The position numbers and the translations under genes are program-made. DNA of 36,061 nucleotides from an uncultured Fusobacterium sp. GTDB lineage: Bacteria; Fusobacteriota; Fusobacteriia; Fusobacteriales; Fusobacteriaceae. Below are positions 1-9,103 of the stretch, piece after piece. A model generated the notes under the pieces. The model did not search any database and was not told where the DNA came from. It was given only the letters and a program-made list of their open reading frames with translations. The stretch covers positions 1 to 36,061 of the forward strand of contig UQXM01000001.1 in assembly GCA_900545035.1 (NCBI GenBank), given 5' to 3'. Numbering within the stretch: the stretch's first letter is position 1; every line of letters starts with the position of its first letter.

Positions 1-6
1 TGCCAT
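1..6 (-). CDS. 5' end of a gene running off the window (first two codons only)
   Basis: On the minus strand an ATG at positions 6-4 is followed by GCA. It is preceded at 14-19 by a perfect AGGAGG ribosome binding site with 7 nt spacing. Only Met-Ala is inside the window, so nothing can be said about the product. The gene is oriented like the membrane-protein gene at 97-1101 and lies downstream of it, so the two may be co-transcribed. Confidence 0.6.
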
Positions 7-96
7 AAATACTCCTCCTAAATACATTTTATAAAGTTCCACTTTATGAAATATTCTATTATATTTAAACATATCCTTTTTCTATATTAATATTTT

Positions 97-1101
97 TTAG
101 AGATCATACATAAATTCTACATCATTCATTACAGCTGATTTTTCTATAATATTGCAAAGCTCATTATATTCCTCATAAACTATTTTATTTATTCCAGCAA
201 CTGCTCTTGCACCTAAATGTAATATTTTTTTATTTTTAGTTGTATAAATAATTATTTTTCTGAAGTTTTTCCCAATCAATCCTTCTTCATATGAAGCTGG
301 AGTAGCAACTATTTTCTTTATCTCTTTCATACTATAAACTTTTCCATCAATATTAATATTGTCTATATCCACATATATTCTCTCAGGAATTTCATTCCTC
401 TTCTTTATATATTCATAAAATATAGCTATTCCAGGTATTCCAAACATTAAAATATTAAATAAAATCATTATTCCTAGAAGTGGTGCCATCTCTCTTCCAC
501 CAGAATTTTTTTTAACGAGAAAATAAAGTCCACTACTCAAAATTATAGCTACTCCTGTTGCTAGTATTACATATTTTTTTAACAATCTCATATGTTCTTC
601 CAAAATATCTTCTTTTGGGATATTAAATATTTCCTTTTTTAGAGAACTTTTTATTTCCTCTTTATCAAGTGTCTTTTTATTTAAAATAGCCAGTACTTTA
701 TCAAATGATTTTTTAGAAAAATTTGAAAGTTTTATTTCTTTTTCTTCATTCCCATCAAATATAATTAAAAATCTTTCTACCTGTGTTGGTATAAAATTTA
801 TAGAATGAGTACATATTCTTGATGAAAAAACATATTTATCAAATTCTAATTTTCCTTTCTTTGATATTAGATTTTTTATAGTAACTTCTCTTTCTCCTAT
901 ATTCACAATAACATATCCTGTCGTTATAGAATAAATGGCACAAACTATAAAAATTATTATTCCTATTGGGTATAAATAAGAAAATCTTATAACTATAAAT
1001 TTTGAAAGTATATATGTCAAAAACAACATTATTCCTATACCTCCAAGTATTGTCCAGATAAAATTATATAGCATTATAAAAAAACTGCTTCTGTACCTCA
1101 T
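97..1101 (-). CDS. Four-helix membrane protein of unknown function
   Basis: I do not recognise this 334-aa protein. Hydrophobic helices are visible at about residues 7-31 and 40-66, then 176-196 and 207-229. They form two hairpins, each followed by a soluble strand-rich stretch (about 67-170 and 240-330). This twofold repeat of a helix hairpin plus a small beta-rich domain resembles bacterial PH-like (YdbT/YdbS-type) membrane proteins, but that is inference from layout only. The start ATG follows an AGGGGG ribosome binding site. It lies on the minus strand, upstream of the gene that leaves the window at position 6. No signal peptide or catalytic motif is visible. Confidence 0.75.
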   Translation of the reverse strand: MRYRSSFFIMLYNFIWTILGGIGIMLFLTYILSKFIVIRFSYLYPIGIIIFIVCAIYSITTGYVIVNIGEREVTIKNLISKKGKLEFDKYVFSSRICTHSINFIPTQVERFLIIFDGNEEKEIKLSNFSKKSFDKVLAILNKKTLDKEEIKSSLKKEIFNIPKEDILEEHMRLLKKYVILATGVAIILSSGLYFLVKKNSGGREMAPLLGIMILFNILMFGIPGIAIFYEYIKKRNEIPERIYVDIDNINIDGKVYSMKEIKKIVATPASYEEGLIGKNFRKIIIYTTKNKKILHLGARAVAGINKIVYEEYNELCNIIEKSAVMNDVEFMYDL

Positions 1102-1225
1102 TCTTCCCCCTTATGCTGTTTTTTATTTATTCTAACATAATTTTTTTCTTTCTTCTATGTACCAGAGGTTGCTTTTATCTTAAATTATGTCTAGCTAAAG
1201 TTGCTATTTTTCTCTTTTATTTCTT

Positions 1226-1258
1226 AAAAACAAAAAGACAGGATATTATATCCTGCCT
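1226..1258 (-). terminator. Rho-independent terminator after rubredoxin
   Basis: On the minus strand, a stem of about 8-9 bp (CAGGATAT / ATATCCTG, short AT loop) is followed by TTTTTGTTTTT. It sits about 18 nt past the rubredoxin stop codon, as expected for the end of a single-gene transcript. Confidence 0.75.
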
Positions 1259-1275
1259 ATTCTTTAATTTTTTTA

Positions 1276-1434
1276 TTAGATTGCTTCAAAATCGTCTTTT
1301 CCTACTCCACATAAAGGACATACCCAATCATCAGGAATGTCTTCAAATGCTGTTCCTGGAGCTATTCCACTATCTGGATCTCCTTCTACTGGATCATAAA
1401 TATATCCACATACTTTGCACTCATATTTTTTCAT
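1276..1434 (-). CDS. Rubredoxin
   Basis: A 52-aa electron carrier with one Fe(SCys)4 centre. Both rubredoxin knuckles are present: ECKVCGYIYDP near the N-terminus and CPLCGVGKDDFE near the C-terminus, with the usual PDDWVCP lead-in. The frame is open further upstream (to 1470), but the start at 1434 is chosen because AGGAGGA at 1441-1447 is correctly placed for it and 52 residues is the normal family length. In anaerobes such proteins pass electrons to peroxide or superoxide reductases or to flavodiiron proteins. No such partner is adjacent, so its partner here is unknown. The gene stands alone with its own terminator. Confidence 0.95.
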   Translation of the reverse strand: MKKYECKVCGYIYDPVEGDPDSGIAPGTAFEDIPDDWVCPLCGVGKDDFEAI

Positions 1435-1660
1435 ACCATTTCCTCCTAATTGTTTTTTTATTTTAAACAAATAAATTATTTATATTATTATCATAATTTA
1501 TTCTTATCTATTATATTATACTATAAAAACTATCTATTTTCCTCTTTTATTTTTCAAATTTTTTTATTTGTTATTATCAAATACCTTCCATTTAAAACTT
1601 TTGCCTATATTTCACTTCTAAAAACTCTTTTAAATATAAATGATTACGAAAAAATAATCG

Positions 1661-1689
1661 TTGAAGTTTTTTTTGAAAGAATATATACT
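1661..1689 (+). promoter_or_regulatory. Sigma70-type promoter for the Wzz-like gene
   Basis: TTGAAG at 1661-1666, a 17-nt spacer, and TATACT at 1684-1689. Predicted transcription would start near 1696, giving a leader of about 35 nt before the ATG at 1731. The rest of 1471-1660 is very AT-rich and must also hold the rubredoxin promoter, which I could not assign. Confidence 0.55.
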
Positions 1690-1730
1690 GATAGTAAAAG
1701 AAATGATTTATTGGGAAAGGAAAACTATTA

Positions 1731-2711
1731 ATGGAAAATTTTGACTTGAAAGAAAAAGAAAAAATATATCAGGAAAGATACTGTGAAGACGATGAAATTG
1801 ATTTTACAGAACTTTTAAAAACAATAATTAAAGAAAGAAAAATTGTAATGATAATAACAGCTGTTTTTACTGCGGCTGCTTTGTGTTTTGGAGTTTACCG
1901 AGAAAATCGGTCAAAAGAATATACAGCTTCAGTTGTATTGAACAACAGAGTATATAATATTCTTCTGGATCAGGAGATTATTTTCAATGAAGAAAACAGG
2001 GAAAATATTTTTGCTTATATTGAAAAAATAAATGTACTTGTAAAAAATGAAAAAATTAATGAATTTATTGTTTCAAATGATATTATTAAGTTAAAGGAAA
2101 ACAACAGTTTTAAAAGAAAAGATAAAGAAAACGGCAGTATTTTATTTTCAGAATTTTTTTACGAACTGAATAATTTTACAGTAAAAGAGTTTTTGTTTTC
2201 TTCAAATACAAAAAACAAAGATTTAACAAAAGCAGAAAATGAAATAAAAAATAAAATAAATATTTTAAATGGGGAAATAAATATTATATTTAAAGAAAAT
2301 CTGAACACAGAGATACAAAAAACAGAAAAACAATTTGAAAATTTAAAAAATGAAGCTTTTATAATAAATGAACAAGTAAAGAAACTGATAAATGAGAATA
2401 AAATTATTATTACAGATAAAATTGCTGAAAATTTTGCTCTTGCAGAACCTGTGCTTTATATAAAATTTAATGAAAATAGAGAAAAACTGCAGGAAATTTA
2501 TCATAATATGCAAAATCTCATTATGCTTGAAAAAATGAGCAGAGAGGAAGAAATATTAAAACTCGAATATAAGGATATAAGATTTAACGAATCAAGAATA
2601 AATTTACTTTTAATTGCTGCAGCGGGAATATTTTTAGGATTGTGTGCAGGAATTTTTACAGCCGTGGCAAAAGATCCGGTGAAAAAACTTTTGGAAGAAA
2701 TAAAAAATTAA
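1731..2711 (+). CDS. Wzz-family chain-length determinant-like inner-membrane protein
   Basis: 326 aa. A first membrane helix at about residues 36-56 is preceded by an acidic stretch with DEIDFTELLKTI, the typical opening of polysaccharide co-polymerases. A long Lys/Glu-rich, probably coiled-coil region follows. A second helix at about 291-312 (IAAAGIFLGLCAGIFTAV) precedes a short basic tail. This two-helix layout with a large middle domain is that of Wzz proteins, which set O-antigen or capsule chain length. There are no glycosyltransferase, flippase or polymerase genes nearby, so it is an orphan. It has its own promoter, and a long palindrome follows its stop codon. The family call rests on architecture and the N-terminal motif. 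The specific polymer is unknown. Confidence 0.7.
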   Translation: MENFDLKEKEKIYQERYCEDDEIDFTELLKTIIKERKIVMIITAVFTAAALCFGVYRENRSKEYTASVVLNNRVYNILLDQEIIFNEENRENIFAYIEKINVLVKNEKINEFIVSNDIIKLKENNSFKRKDKENGSILFSEFFYELNNFTVKEFLFSSNTKNKDLTKAENEIKNKINILNGEINIIFKENLNTEIQKTEKQFENLKNEAFIINEQVKKLINENKIIITDKIAENFALAEPVLYIKFNENREKLQEIYHNMQNLIMLEKMSREEEILKLEYKDIRFNESRINLLLIAAAGIFLGLCAGIFTAVAKDPVKKLLEEIKN

Positions 2712-2725
2712 TAAGTAAAACGATA

Positions 2726-2823
2726 AAAAGGACTGTTGCAGAGTTGTAAAAAATAAAATTTTCTGAAAAAATAGTTTCTATAAATTTTATTTTTACAATT
2801 TTATAAATGCAACAGACCCTTTT
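2726..2823 (+). repeat. Long imperfect palindrome, likely a bidirectional terminator or small repeat element
   Basis: The arms pair in three blocks: AAAAGG (2726-2731) with CCTTTT (2818-2823), TGTTGCA (2734-2740) with TGCAACA (2808-2814), and an 18-nt A/T block at 2744-2761 with 2782-2798 (one bulged A). It lies between the converging Wzz-like gene and the helicase operon, so it probably ends transcripts from both sides. It is much longer than the other terminators in the window, and its A/T block resembles the repeats at 34591 and 35950. Confidence 0.6.
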
Positions 2824-2841
2824 ATATTTTATCACAGCTGA

Positions 2842-4599
2842 TTAGATATTAAAAAAATATCCGTTTTCTTTTAAAATTTCTGAGAATTTTTCCAAATTTT
2901 CCTCTTTTATGATAATATGGAAATTTTCTGCTTTTAAAATAAGGCTTGAAAGCCTTGAATCTTTTGTGATTATATTTATTAAGTTTTTATCCTGTTCAAG
3001 TTTTAAAACTCTGTATTCAGGAACAAGCTGTATATATTCCATTCTCTTTAATAACTCCTCAAAAAACTTCTGCCATATTTCGTTCAGGTCAGACTTGATT
3101 TTCTTTTTAAATTCTTCTGTTTTATCAAGAATATCTTTTTTACAGGATACTTTTCTTAAAAAACTTTCCTGTGTGATTTTATATTTATTATCAGCAATTC
3201 TTATACCTATATTTTCAAGGAAGAAAGCTTTCACAGGAGAATCGCCTATAAGAGTAACGATAAGTCTGTCTTCTTCAAGAAGAGCTTCTCCCTCTTCTTC
3301 CTCTTTGAAATTATATTTATCTTGTCTGCCGAAAATATATCTTCCCAAATCACTGAATTTGACAGCTTTTATACCGTCAAATTTTGAAAGATATCCATGT
3401 TTTAAATAAAGAGCATTATTTTCTGACGGTAGGTCATAGTATATCTCAAGCACTCCCAGAACATTTAATATAAACAGAACTGATTTTATAAAAGGCTCAA
3501 TGATATATGCTTTATATTTAAAATACGAAGCTATTTTTGTTCTTTCATAATTTGCTTCATTGATATAAATATATTCGTATACTTCTTTAAAGTCTAGAAT
3601 TTCGATAAATTTATCTCTGTAAAGAATATATTTTATAATATTATCAACGCTCACAGGAGCATTGTCAGGCATTTCAAGGACAGCTTCTTTCACACTTTCC
3701 ACAGCTCTCTTAATTTCATCATTGTCCTTGTCTATTTTTCTTACCCCTTTCAGGTAATTAAGATATAGACTTATATATACAGAATTTTCATCTTTAAGGC
3801 TTTTTCCTGAAAGAAAATCGTTGACAATATTTTTAATATTGTTTATTCTGAAATATTCACGAGTGAGATATTCTTTTTTCAGCAGGAAAAAAAATAATGC
3901 AATGGTTTCTGTTTTCAGAAAATCCAAATCTTTTGCATCTTTATAGTATTCTTTTATATTGCAGTATTTGCACATATCATTTTTTGATGCTTTTAAAAGT
4001 TTTCCGCTTCCTGAAAGCTGAAGTTTTCCGTCATAGAAAAAATTAAAATAACTTGCAAGATTTTCAACTATATAGTTTTCATTATTGTCTGTAAGAAGTT
4101 TTTTATCAGGTTCGCATGTATGAATATAGTAATCTCTTACTTTTGGAAGAAAAGCTCTGTATACTCTTACAATATCGTTATCAATATAAAGATACTCATC
4201 TTTTTTAACCCCTTCTCCGATTTTGAAAAACAAATATTCATCTTTCAAATCAACAGCAGCTGTGAATTCTTTTCCTGCTTCCTGAAATTTTTCTCTGTCT
4301 TTTATGGGCATTTTTCCTTCCCATGCAACAGTAATGAAAATTTCCTGTATATCTTTTGGAAGCGTATTAAAGATTGTCAGAAATACATCTTTTTTCCAAA
4401 ATACTTGTTCCATAAGGTCTAAAAATTTACTTTTATTGCTGTCAATAGTGATAAGAGATATTTCAAAAAGTCCAAGACTGCTTCCGATATACCCCTCTGC
4501 TATCCAGTTAAGAAGATAATGTTTAAAAATTCTGAAAAGCTCCTCTTTGGTATAAAATCTGTCCAGAGCTTCACGAAATCTTGTTTTGCTGATTGCCAT
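2842..4599 (-). CDS. Unrecognised 585-aa protein in operon with SNF2 helicase
   Basis: I do not recognise this protein. It is soluble: no signal peptide, no membrane helix, rich in Lys, Glu and aromatics, with few cysteines. The N-terminal region (about 1-110) is predicted helical. The last 60 residues (RVLKLEQDKNLINII to the end) form an alpha/beta unit ending in IIIKEENLEKFSEILKENGYFF. That faintly recalls the C-terminal part of XPB/Ssl2-like helicase-associated domains, an inference I hold weakly. The gene starts 16 nt after the helicase stop with an AGGAG ribosome binding site, so the two proteins are almost certainly made together. A role as helicase partner in DNA transactions is the simplest guess, but nothing in the protein itself proves it. 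Confidence 0.85.
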   Translation of the reverse strand: MAISKTRFREALDRFYTKEELFRIFKHYLLNWIAEGYIGSSLGLFEISLITIDSNKSKFLDLMEQVFWKKDVFLTIFNTLPKDIQEIFITVAWEGKMPIKDREKFQEAGKEFTAAVDLKDEYLFFKIGEGVKKDEYLYIDNDIVRVYRAFLPKVRDYYIHTCEPDKKLLTDNNENYIVENLASYFNFFYDGKLQLSGSGKLLKASKNDMCKYCNIKEYYKDAKDLDFLKTETIALFFFLLKKEYLTREYFRINNIKNIVNDFLSGKSLKDENSVYISLYLNYLKGVRKIDKDNDEIKRAVESVKEAVLEMPDNAPVSVDNIIKYILYRDKFIEILDFKEVYEYIYINEANYERTKIASYFKYKAYIIEPFIKSVLFILNVLGVLEIYYDLPSENNALYLKHGYLSKFDGIKAVKFSDLGRYIFGRQDKYNFKEEEEGEALLEEDRLIVTLIGDSPVKAFFLENIGIRIADNKYKITQESFLRKVSCKKDILDKTEEFKKKIKSDLNEIWQKFFEELLKRMEYIQLVPEYRVLKLEQDKNLINIITKDSRLSSLILKAENFHIIIKEENLEKFSEILKENGYFFNI

Positions 4600-4615
4600 A
4601 TTTTTCTCCTGTCTT

Positions 4616-7369
4616 TTAATTACCTAAAATAAATTCAATATCCTCTGCACTCAGATTTTTAACAGATGTTCCCTCGTCAGAGATAAGACTGTCCACAAGT
4701 CTGCTTTTTGTTTCCTGAAGTTTTAATATTTTTTCTTCAATGGAATCTTTCAGAATAAGTTTGTATGAAAATACAGTTCTGTCCTGTCCAAGTCTGTAAG
4801 CTCTGTCCACAGCTTGATTTTCTACAGTTTTGTTCCACCAAGGGTCATATATGAATATTGTATCTGCTGCAGTAAGATTAAGTCCCACTCCTCCTGTTTT
4901 CAAAGTCATTACAAATACTTTGTATCTATTGTCATTTTGGAATTTATCCACCAAAGTATGTCTGTCTTTTGTTGCTCCTGTCATTGCCAGATATTTAATA
5001 TCATTTTTTTCAAGCTCCTTGCATATCCCTTCGATAGAATTTATATAGTTTGCAAAAACAAGAACTTTATGATCATTTTTAACAGCATCTATAATATTTT
5101 CCAGTACTACATCTCTTTTGCTTGAAGTTATACGAGGATTTTTGCTTTCAGGACAGCTTGTAATCTGTCTAAGTTCGTTCAGAGCCTGAAGTATATAAAA
5201 TTGAGTTTTTCCCATTCCGTATGTTTTTAAATTTTGGTGAATAAGATCGTAATATGTTTTTCTTCTTTCTTCATAATATTTTTTATGAGAAGGATTCATT
5301 TCCACATAAAGTACTTTTTCTATCTTTTCAGGAAGATCTTTTAATACTTCTTTTTTAATTCTTCTTAAAATAAAAGGATATATTTTTTTCTTTAATTCTT
5401 CGGCAGCTTCTCTGTCGTTGTCTTTTTGAATAGGAACGGCATAATATCTGTTGAATTCTTCTGCTGAACCAAACATACCGGGATTTAAAAATCTGAACAG
5501 AGAATAAAGTTCTCCCAGATTATTTTCCACAGGTGTTCCGGAAAGAGCTATTCTGTTTTTACACTCCAAAAGCATAACGGCTTTTGTTGTTTGTGCATTT
5601 GTATTTTTTATATTTTGTGATTCGTCAAGAATAACAAGGTCAAATTTATATTTTTTAATTTTTTCAATATCATTTCTTACAGTTCCGTATGTTGTAAGAA
5701 TAACTTCATTTTCTTTGAAAGTTCCTGTTTTTCTTCCGTTGCCGTAATATATTCCTGTTTTAAGATTTGGACTGAATCTCTGTATCTCTTTTTCCCAGTT
5801 GAAAATCAAACTTTTTGGCATAACGATAAGAGTTTTTTTCTTTTTCTTCCCAAGAGAATGCATTCTTGTGATAAGAGCTATTGCCTGTAAAGTTTTTCCA
5901 AGACCCATATCATCAGCAAGACACCCTCCCAAATTATTATCAGTCAGATAACACAGCCATTTATATCCATAAAGCTGGTAATTTCTTAAATCGGCATTTA
6001 TATTCGGAACTTCTGCAGAATAATTTTCAACATTGTTTATTCCAAGAAAGAAATTTTTATGAGTACTCATTTCCTGCTGTAATGTTTTGCTGTCTATCAT
6101 TTCTTGTACAAGAGGCAAATCAAAGAAAGAAAATTTTACTTTTCCGTCCTCGGATTTTTTAAATACTTTTTCCAATTTTTCTATATATTTTTTATTGATA
6201 ACAGCATTTGTTCCGTCCCCAAGAACAATATAGGAATCTTTTTTCAGCTTTTCCAAAACATCAAGTATACTGAATTTTTCATTTTCTATTTCAAGCTGAA
6301 TATCTCCCTCAAGAAAGTCAATGGAATGTGTCAGTTTTCCCACTATTCTTGGAGTTACAGGTTTCAGCTTGTAAGATTCAAGTTTATCTGTTCCCACAAT
6401 TCTGAATTTTCCTGCAAACTGGAGCAAATCTTTTGTAATAAATTCTTTTGCTATTTTTTTCTGAATGATAATAAGATTATCTGTATCTATAAAAAATCCA
6501 TGTTTCAGATTAAGTTTTTTCTGGTATTTTCCAAGTGTTCTTGCAATTTCGCTTACAAGATAATCAATATTTCCTTCAGGACGGCAGATAAGTATTTTTT
6601 TCTCAATATCATTTATTATAACAATTTCATCTATATCATTTTCTTTAATAAAATTGTCAGTAATAGCAGAATAACACATAGCTGCTTTCAAATACAGACT
6701 TTTATCTTTGGCAATTTTTTCTATTGTAATCTGAGGAATTCCTGAAACAGTATCCCTGTGTATTACACTGTATCCTTTGTAATCAAAAACAATACTTCCG
6801 AAAGACTGATGTGCAAGAGTAAAAAACGGCTCAAGCTCATCTTTTTTTATGGGAGCAAAAGTTTCTGTAAGCATTTGGAAATCGTCATCAAGCATATGAA
6901 AACAGTAAATTACTCCTTTTCTGTAAACAAGACTGTCTCCAATGATTTTAAAATCATTATATTTTTTATTAAGAAAAACAACAGGCTGAACCATATCAGG
7001 TTCATTCTCAATCTCTTCTATTTTTAAAGTTATTTCATTGTCCGATAAACTCCATACAATTTTCTGAAAATCTTCTGTAACAAAATTTTCCACATGTTTC
7101 AGGCATTCTTCAAATTCATAAAAATCATCTAAATAAACATGCTGTATAGATTTTTCCCAGTCAATAAAAAATATATCTTCATTTACTTCGGTAAGAAAAG
7201 AAACGGCTTTTTTTATATAAGGATCTTTTATATCATAGTAACAAAAAGAATCAATAATTTTTCCGTCCCTTGTAACAGGAGAAACATATCCTCCGTTTTC
7301 ATCTATTTTAAGCATAAAATAGATTTCTTTTTCATTTTTATAATTCTTGTTAGTATCAATCTTAGCCAT
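4616..7369 (-). CDS. SNF2-family DNA-dependent ATPase/helicase
   Basis: 917 aa. The C-terminal half is a full SNF2 motor: Walker A DDMGLGKT (486-493), motif II DESQ (582-585), motif III SGTP (610-613), FRFLNPG after it, motif V GGVGLNLTAAD (826-836) and motif VI QAVDRAYRLGQ (852-862). The first ~455 residues carry no motif I can name but fit the bacterial SNF2-associated region. I see no Cys/His SWIM zinc finger, which many bacterial SNF2 proteins have. Motif II reads DESQ where DEAQ is usual in this group, a mild substitution. Such proteins translocate on duplex DNA and remodel protein-DNA complexes. It is the first gene of a two-gene operon with the 585-aa protein. Confidence 0.93.
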   Translation of the reverse strand: MAKIDTNKNYKNEKEIYFMLKIDENGGYVSPVTRDGKIIDSFCYYDIKDPYIKKAVSFLTEVNEDIFFIDWEKSIQHVYLDDFYEFEECLKHVENFVTEDFQKIVWSLSDNEITLKIEEIENEPDMVQPVVFLNKKYNDFKIIGDSLVYRKGVIYCFHMLDDDFQMLTETFAPIKKDELEPFFTLAHQSFGSIVFDYKGYSVIHRDTVSGIPQITIEKIAKDKSLYLKAAMCYSAITDNFIKENDIDEIVIINDIEKKILICRPEGNIDYLVSEIARTLGKYQKKLNLKHGFFIDTDNLIIIQKKIAKEFITKDLLQFAGKFRIVGTDKLESYKLKPVTPRIVGKLTHSIDFLEGDIQLEIENEKFSILDVLEKLKKDSYIVLGDGTNAVINKKYIEKLEKVFKKSEDGKVKFSFFDLPLVQEMIDSKTLQQEMSTHKNFFLGINNVENYSAEVPNINADLRNYQLYGYKWLCYLTDNNLGGCLADDMGLGKTLQAIALITRMHSLGKKKKKTLIVMPKSLIFNWEKEIQRFSPNLKTGIYYGNGRKTGTFKENEVILTTYGTVRNDIEKIKKYKFDLVILDESQNIKNTNAQTTKAVMLLECKNRIALSGTPVENNLGELYSLFRFLNPGMFGSAEEFNRYYAVPIQKDNDREAAEELKKKIYPFILRRIKKEVLKDLPEKIEKVLYVEMNPSHKKYYEERRKTYYDLIHQNLKTYGMGKTQFYILQALNELRQITSCPESKNPRITSSKRDVVLENIIDAVKNDHKVLVFANYINSIEGICKELEKNDIKYLAMTGATKDRHTLVDKFQNDNRYKVFVMTLKTGGVGLNLTAADTIFIYDPWWNKTVENQAVDRAYRLGQDRTVFSYKLILKDSIEEKILKLQETKSRLVDSLISDEGTSVKNLSAEDIEFILGN

Positions 7370-7405
7370 TAATTTTATTCCTTATAGTTAATTTGTTTAG
7401 AATAT

Positions 7406-7435
7406 ATTATACCATAAAAATAAGATTTGTACCAA
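7406..7435 (-). promoter_or_regulatory. Promoter of the SNF2 helicase operon
   Basis: Minus strand: TTGGTA (7435-7430), 18-nt spacer, TATAAT (7411-7406), with an extended TGG just before the -10. It lies about 37 nt upstream of the helicase ATG. The rest of 7436-7648 must hold the antiporter promoter. It is AT-rich and I could not pick a convincing -35/-10 pair there. Confidence 0.65.
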
Positions 7436-7648
7436 TTATTTCATATGCTGTGAGAAATTTTGGTCTAAAATTAATCAAAAATATTTTGTTTTTATTTTTA
7501 ATATTGAGAATTTTATTTGTATCTAACATTGTAAATATTTTTGTATTGAATTTAATTTATGATTTTTTCAGAAATTTCTTTTAAACTTTTAGTAATTTAA
7601 AAGCATCAAACGGGCATAGCAAATTATATTTTATAAAGGAGTGGTTAC

Positions 7649-9079
7649 ATGGAAAAACAAAATAACAACAAACTTGGTTTGATTGGACTTGTTGCCATAG
7701 TAGTGAGCTCCATGATAGGAGGAGGTATTTTCAATCTGCCGTCAAATATGAGTATTGATGCAGGTTTTGCAGCTGTTACAATTTCATGGATAATAACAGC
7801 TGTGGGAATATACTTTCTCGCAAACACATTCAGTATCTTGTCCGACAATAATCCGGATCTTCATTCAGGAATTTATTCCTATGCAAGAGCCGGATTTGGA
7901 AAATTTACCGGATGTGAAATAGCATGGGGATATTGGCTGAGTTCAATTTTTGGAAATGTTGCTTTTGCTGTACTGCTAATGCAGACACTGGGATATTTTT
8001 ATCCGATATTTAATGGGCAGAATATTCAGTCTTTTGTGGGAGGCTCAATATTTATTTGGATAATGTATTTTATAGTCATTTGCGGTGTTACAAAAGCTAC
8101 ATTTTTAAATAATATCGCTACTTTTGCAAAATTGGTTGTACTGGCTGTGATACTTTTCTTTTTTGCCAAAGGTTTCAATCTGCATACAGCATCTTATGAT
8201 ATGTTTGGAAAAATAGAAAATCTTGGAAGTCTGCCTCAGCAAATAAAAAGTACAATGCTTATTACTCTTTGGTGTTTCATAGGACTTGAGGGGGCAGTTG
8301 TTCTTTCGGGGAGAGCAAGAAATCCAAAAGATGTGGGAAGAGCCACAGTTTTGGGAATATTAATTTGTGTGGTAATATTTTCTGCTCTTTCAATATTGGC
8401 TTTTGGAGTTCTTCATCAGAGCAGACTTTCTCTTCTTCCTACGCCGTCAACAGCATATCTGTTGGAAAAAATTGTGGGACATTGGGGAGCAGTGTTTGTG
8501 AATATAGGGATTATAATTGCTCTTTTGGGATGCTGGCTGTCTTGGACTGTAATTACAGCTGAAGTTCCTTATATAGCAGCAAAAGATGGGGTATTTCCTA
8601 AATTTTTAACTAAAACAGATAAAAATGATACTCCGACAGCATCACTTTTAATGTCAACGGTTGCTATGCAGCTTGCAATGTTTATTGTTTTATACAGCAA
8701 TAATGCTTGGCTTTTTTTAGTTGATATAACAGGTCTTATGATTTTGCCGCCGTATATAGCAAGTACCATGTTCCTATTGAAAGAGGTAAAAAACGGAAAT
8801 CTTAAAAATCTCGGAGCACAAAAAACAAGAATAGCATTTTTATCGGGACTGACAGCATTTGTATTTACTGTATGGCTTCTGCTTTCTTCAAAAGCAGCTC
8901 TGCTTTTGGTTTCCACAACTATTTTTTCACTGGGAATAGCGGTGTATTTTATTTCAAAAAAAGATACAGGCAGAGGGAAATTTGAAGGAAGAGAGAAATT
9001 TTTCGCATTTGTTTTGGGAATAGTGGGAATAGTTTCTTTTATACTTTTACTTTTAGGCAAGCTTAATATTAACGGCTAG
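7649..9079 (+). CDS. Basic amino acid/polyamine antiporter (APC superfamily, ArcD/AdiC-like)
   Basis: 476 aa with about 12 hydrophobic segments. It opens with LGLIGLVAIVVSSMIGGGIFNLPSNM, the glycine-rich helix-1 substrate site of APC exchangers, and WCFIGLEGAVVLSGRARNPKDVG in the middle is typical of the basic amino acid/polyamine antiporter branch. The next gene, 24 nt downstream, is an arginine-type decarboxylase. The pair therefore probably imports arginine and exports its decarboxylation product (agmatine), consuming a cytoplasmic proton each cycle. Arginine:ornithine exchange as in ArcD is the main alternative. The start ATG follows AAAGGAG. Exact substrates cannot be read from sequence. 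Confidence 0.88.
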   Translation: MEKQNNNKLGLIGLVAIVVSSMIGGGIFNLPSNMSIDAGFAAVTISWIITAVGIYFLANTFSILSDNNPDLHSGIYSYARAGFGKFTGCEIAWGYWLSSIFGNVAFAVLLMQTLGYFYPIFNGQNIQSFVGGSIFIWIMYFIVICGVTKATFLNNIATFAKLVVLAVILFFFAKGFNLHTASYDMFGKIENLGSLPQQIKSTMLITLWCFIGLEGAVVLSGRARNPKDVGRATVLGILICVVIFSALSILAFGVLHQSRLSLLPTPSTAYLLEKIVGHWGAVFVNIGIIIALLGCWLSWTVITAEVPYIAAKDGVFPKFLTKTDKNDTPTASLLMSTVAMQLAMFIVLYSNNAWLFLVDITGLMILPPYIASTMFLLKEVKNGNLKNLGAQKTRIAFLSGLTAFVFTVWLLLSSKAALLLVSTTIFSLGIAVYFISKKDTGRGKFEGREKFFAFVLGIVGIVSFILLLLGKLNING

Positions 9080-9103
9080 AGATTTTAAAAAGGAGTGATG
9101 ATA

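Noticed and set aside
1113..1731. Two plus-strand open frames (1113-1466 and 1450-1731)
   Set aside because: The first is antisense to rubredoxin and its terminator. The second is low-complexity AT-rich intergenic sequence, lacks a ribosome binding site and covers the promoter of the Wzz-like gene.
6104..7372. Plus-strand open frames opposite the SNF2 helicase
   Set aside because: They are Phe/Tyr/Ile-rich antisense shadows without ribosome binding sites, while the minus strand encodes a conserved helicase throughout.
9095..9103. Earlier GTG/ATG starts for the decarboxylase
   Set aside because: They overlap or nearly touch the AGGAG site; the ATG at 9104 has normal spacing.
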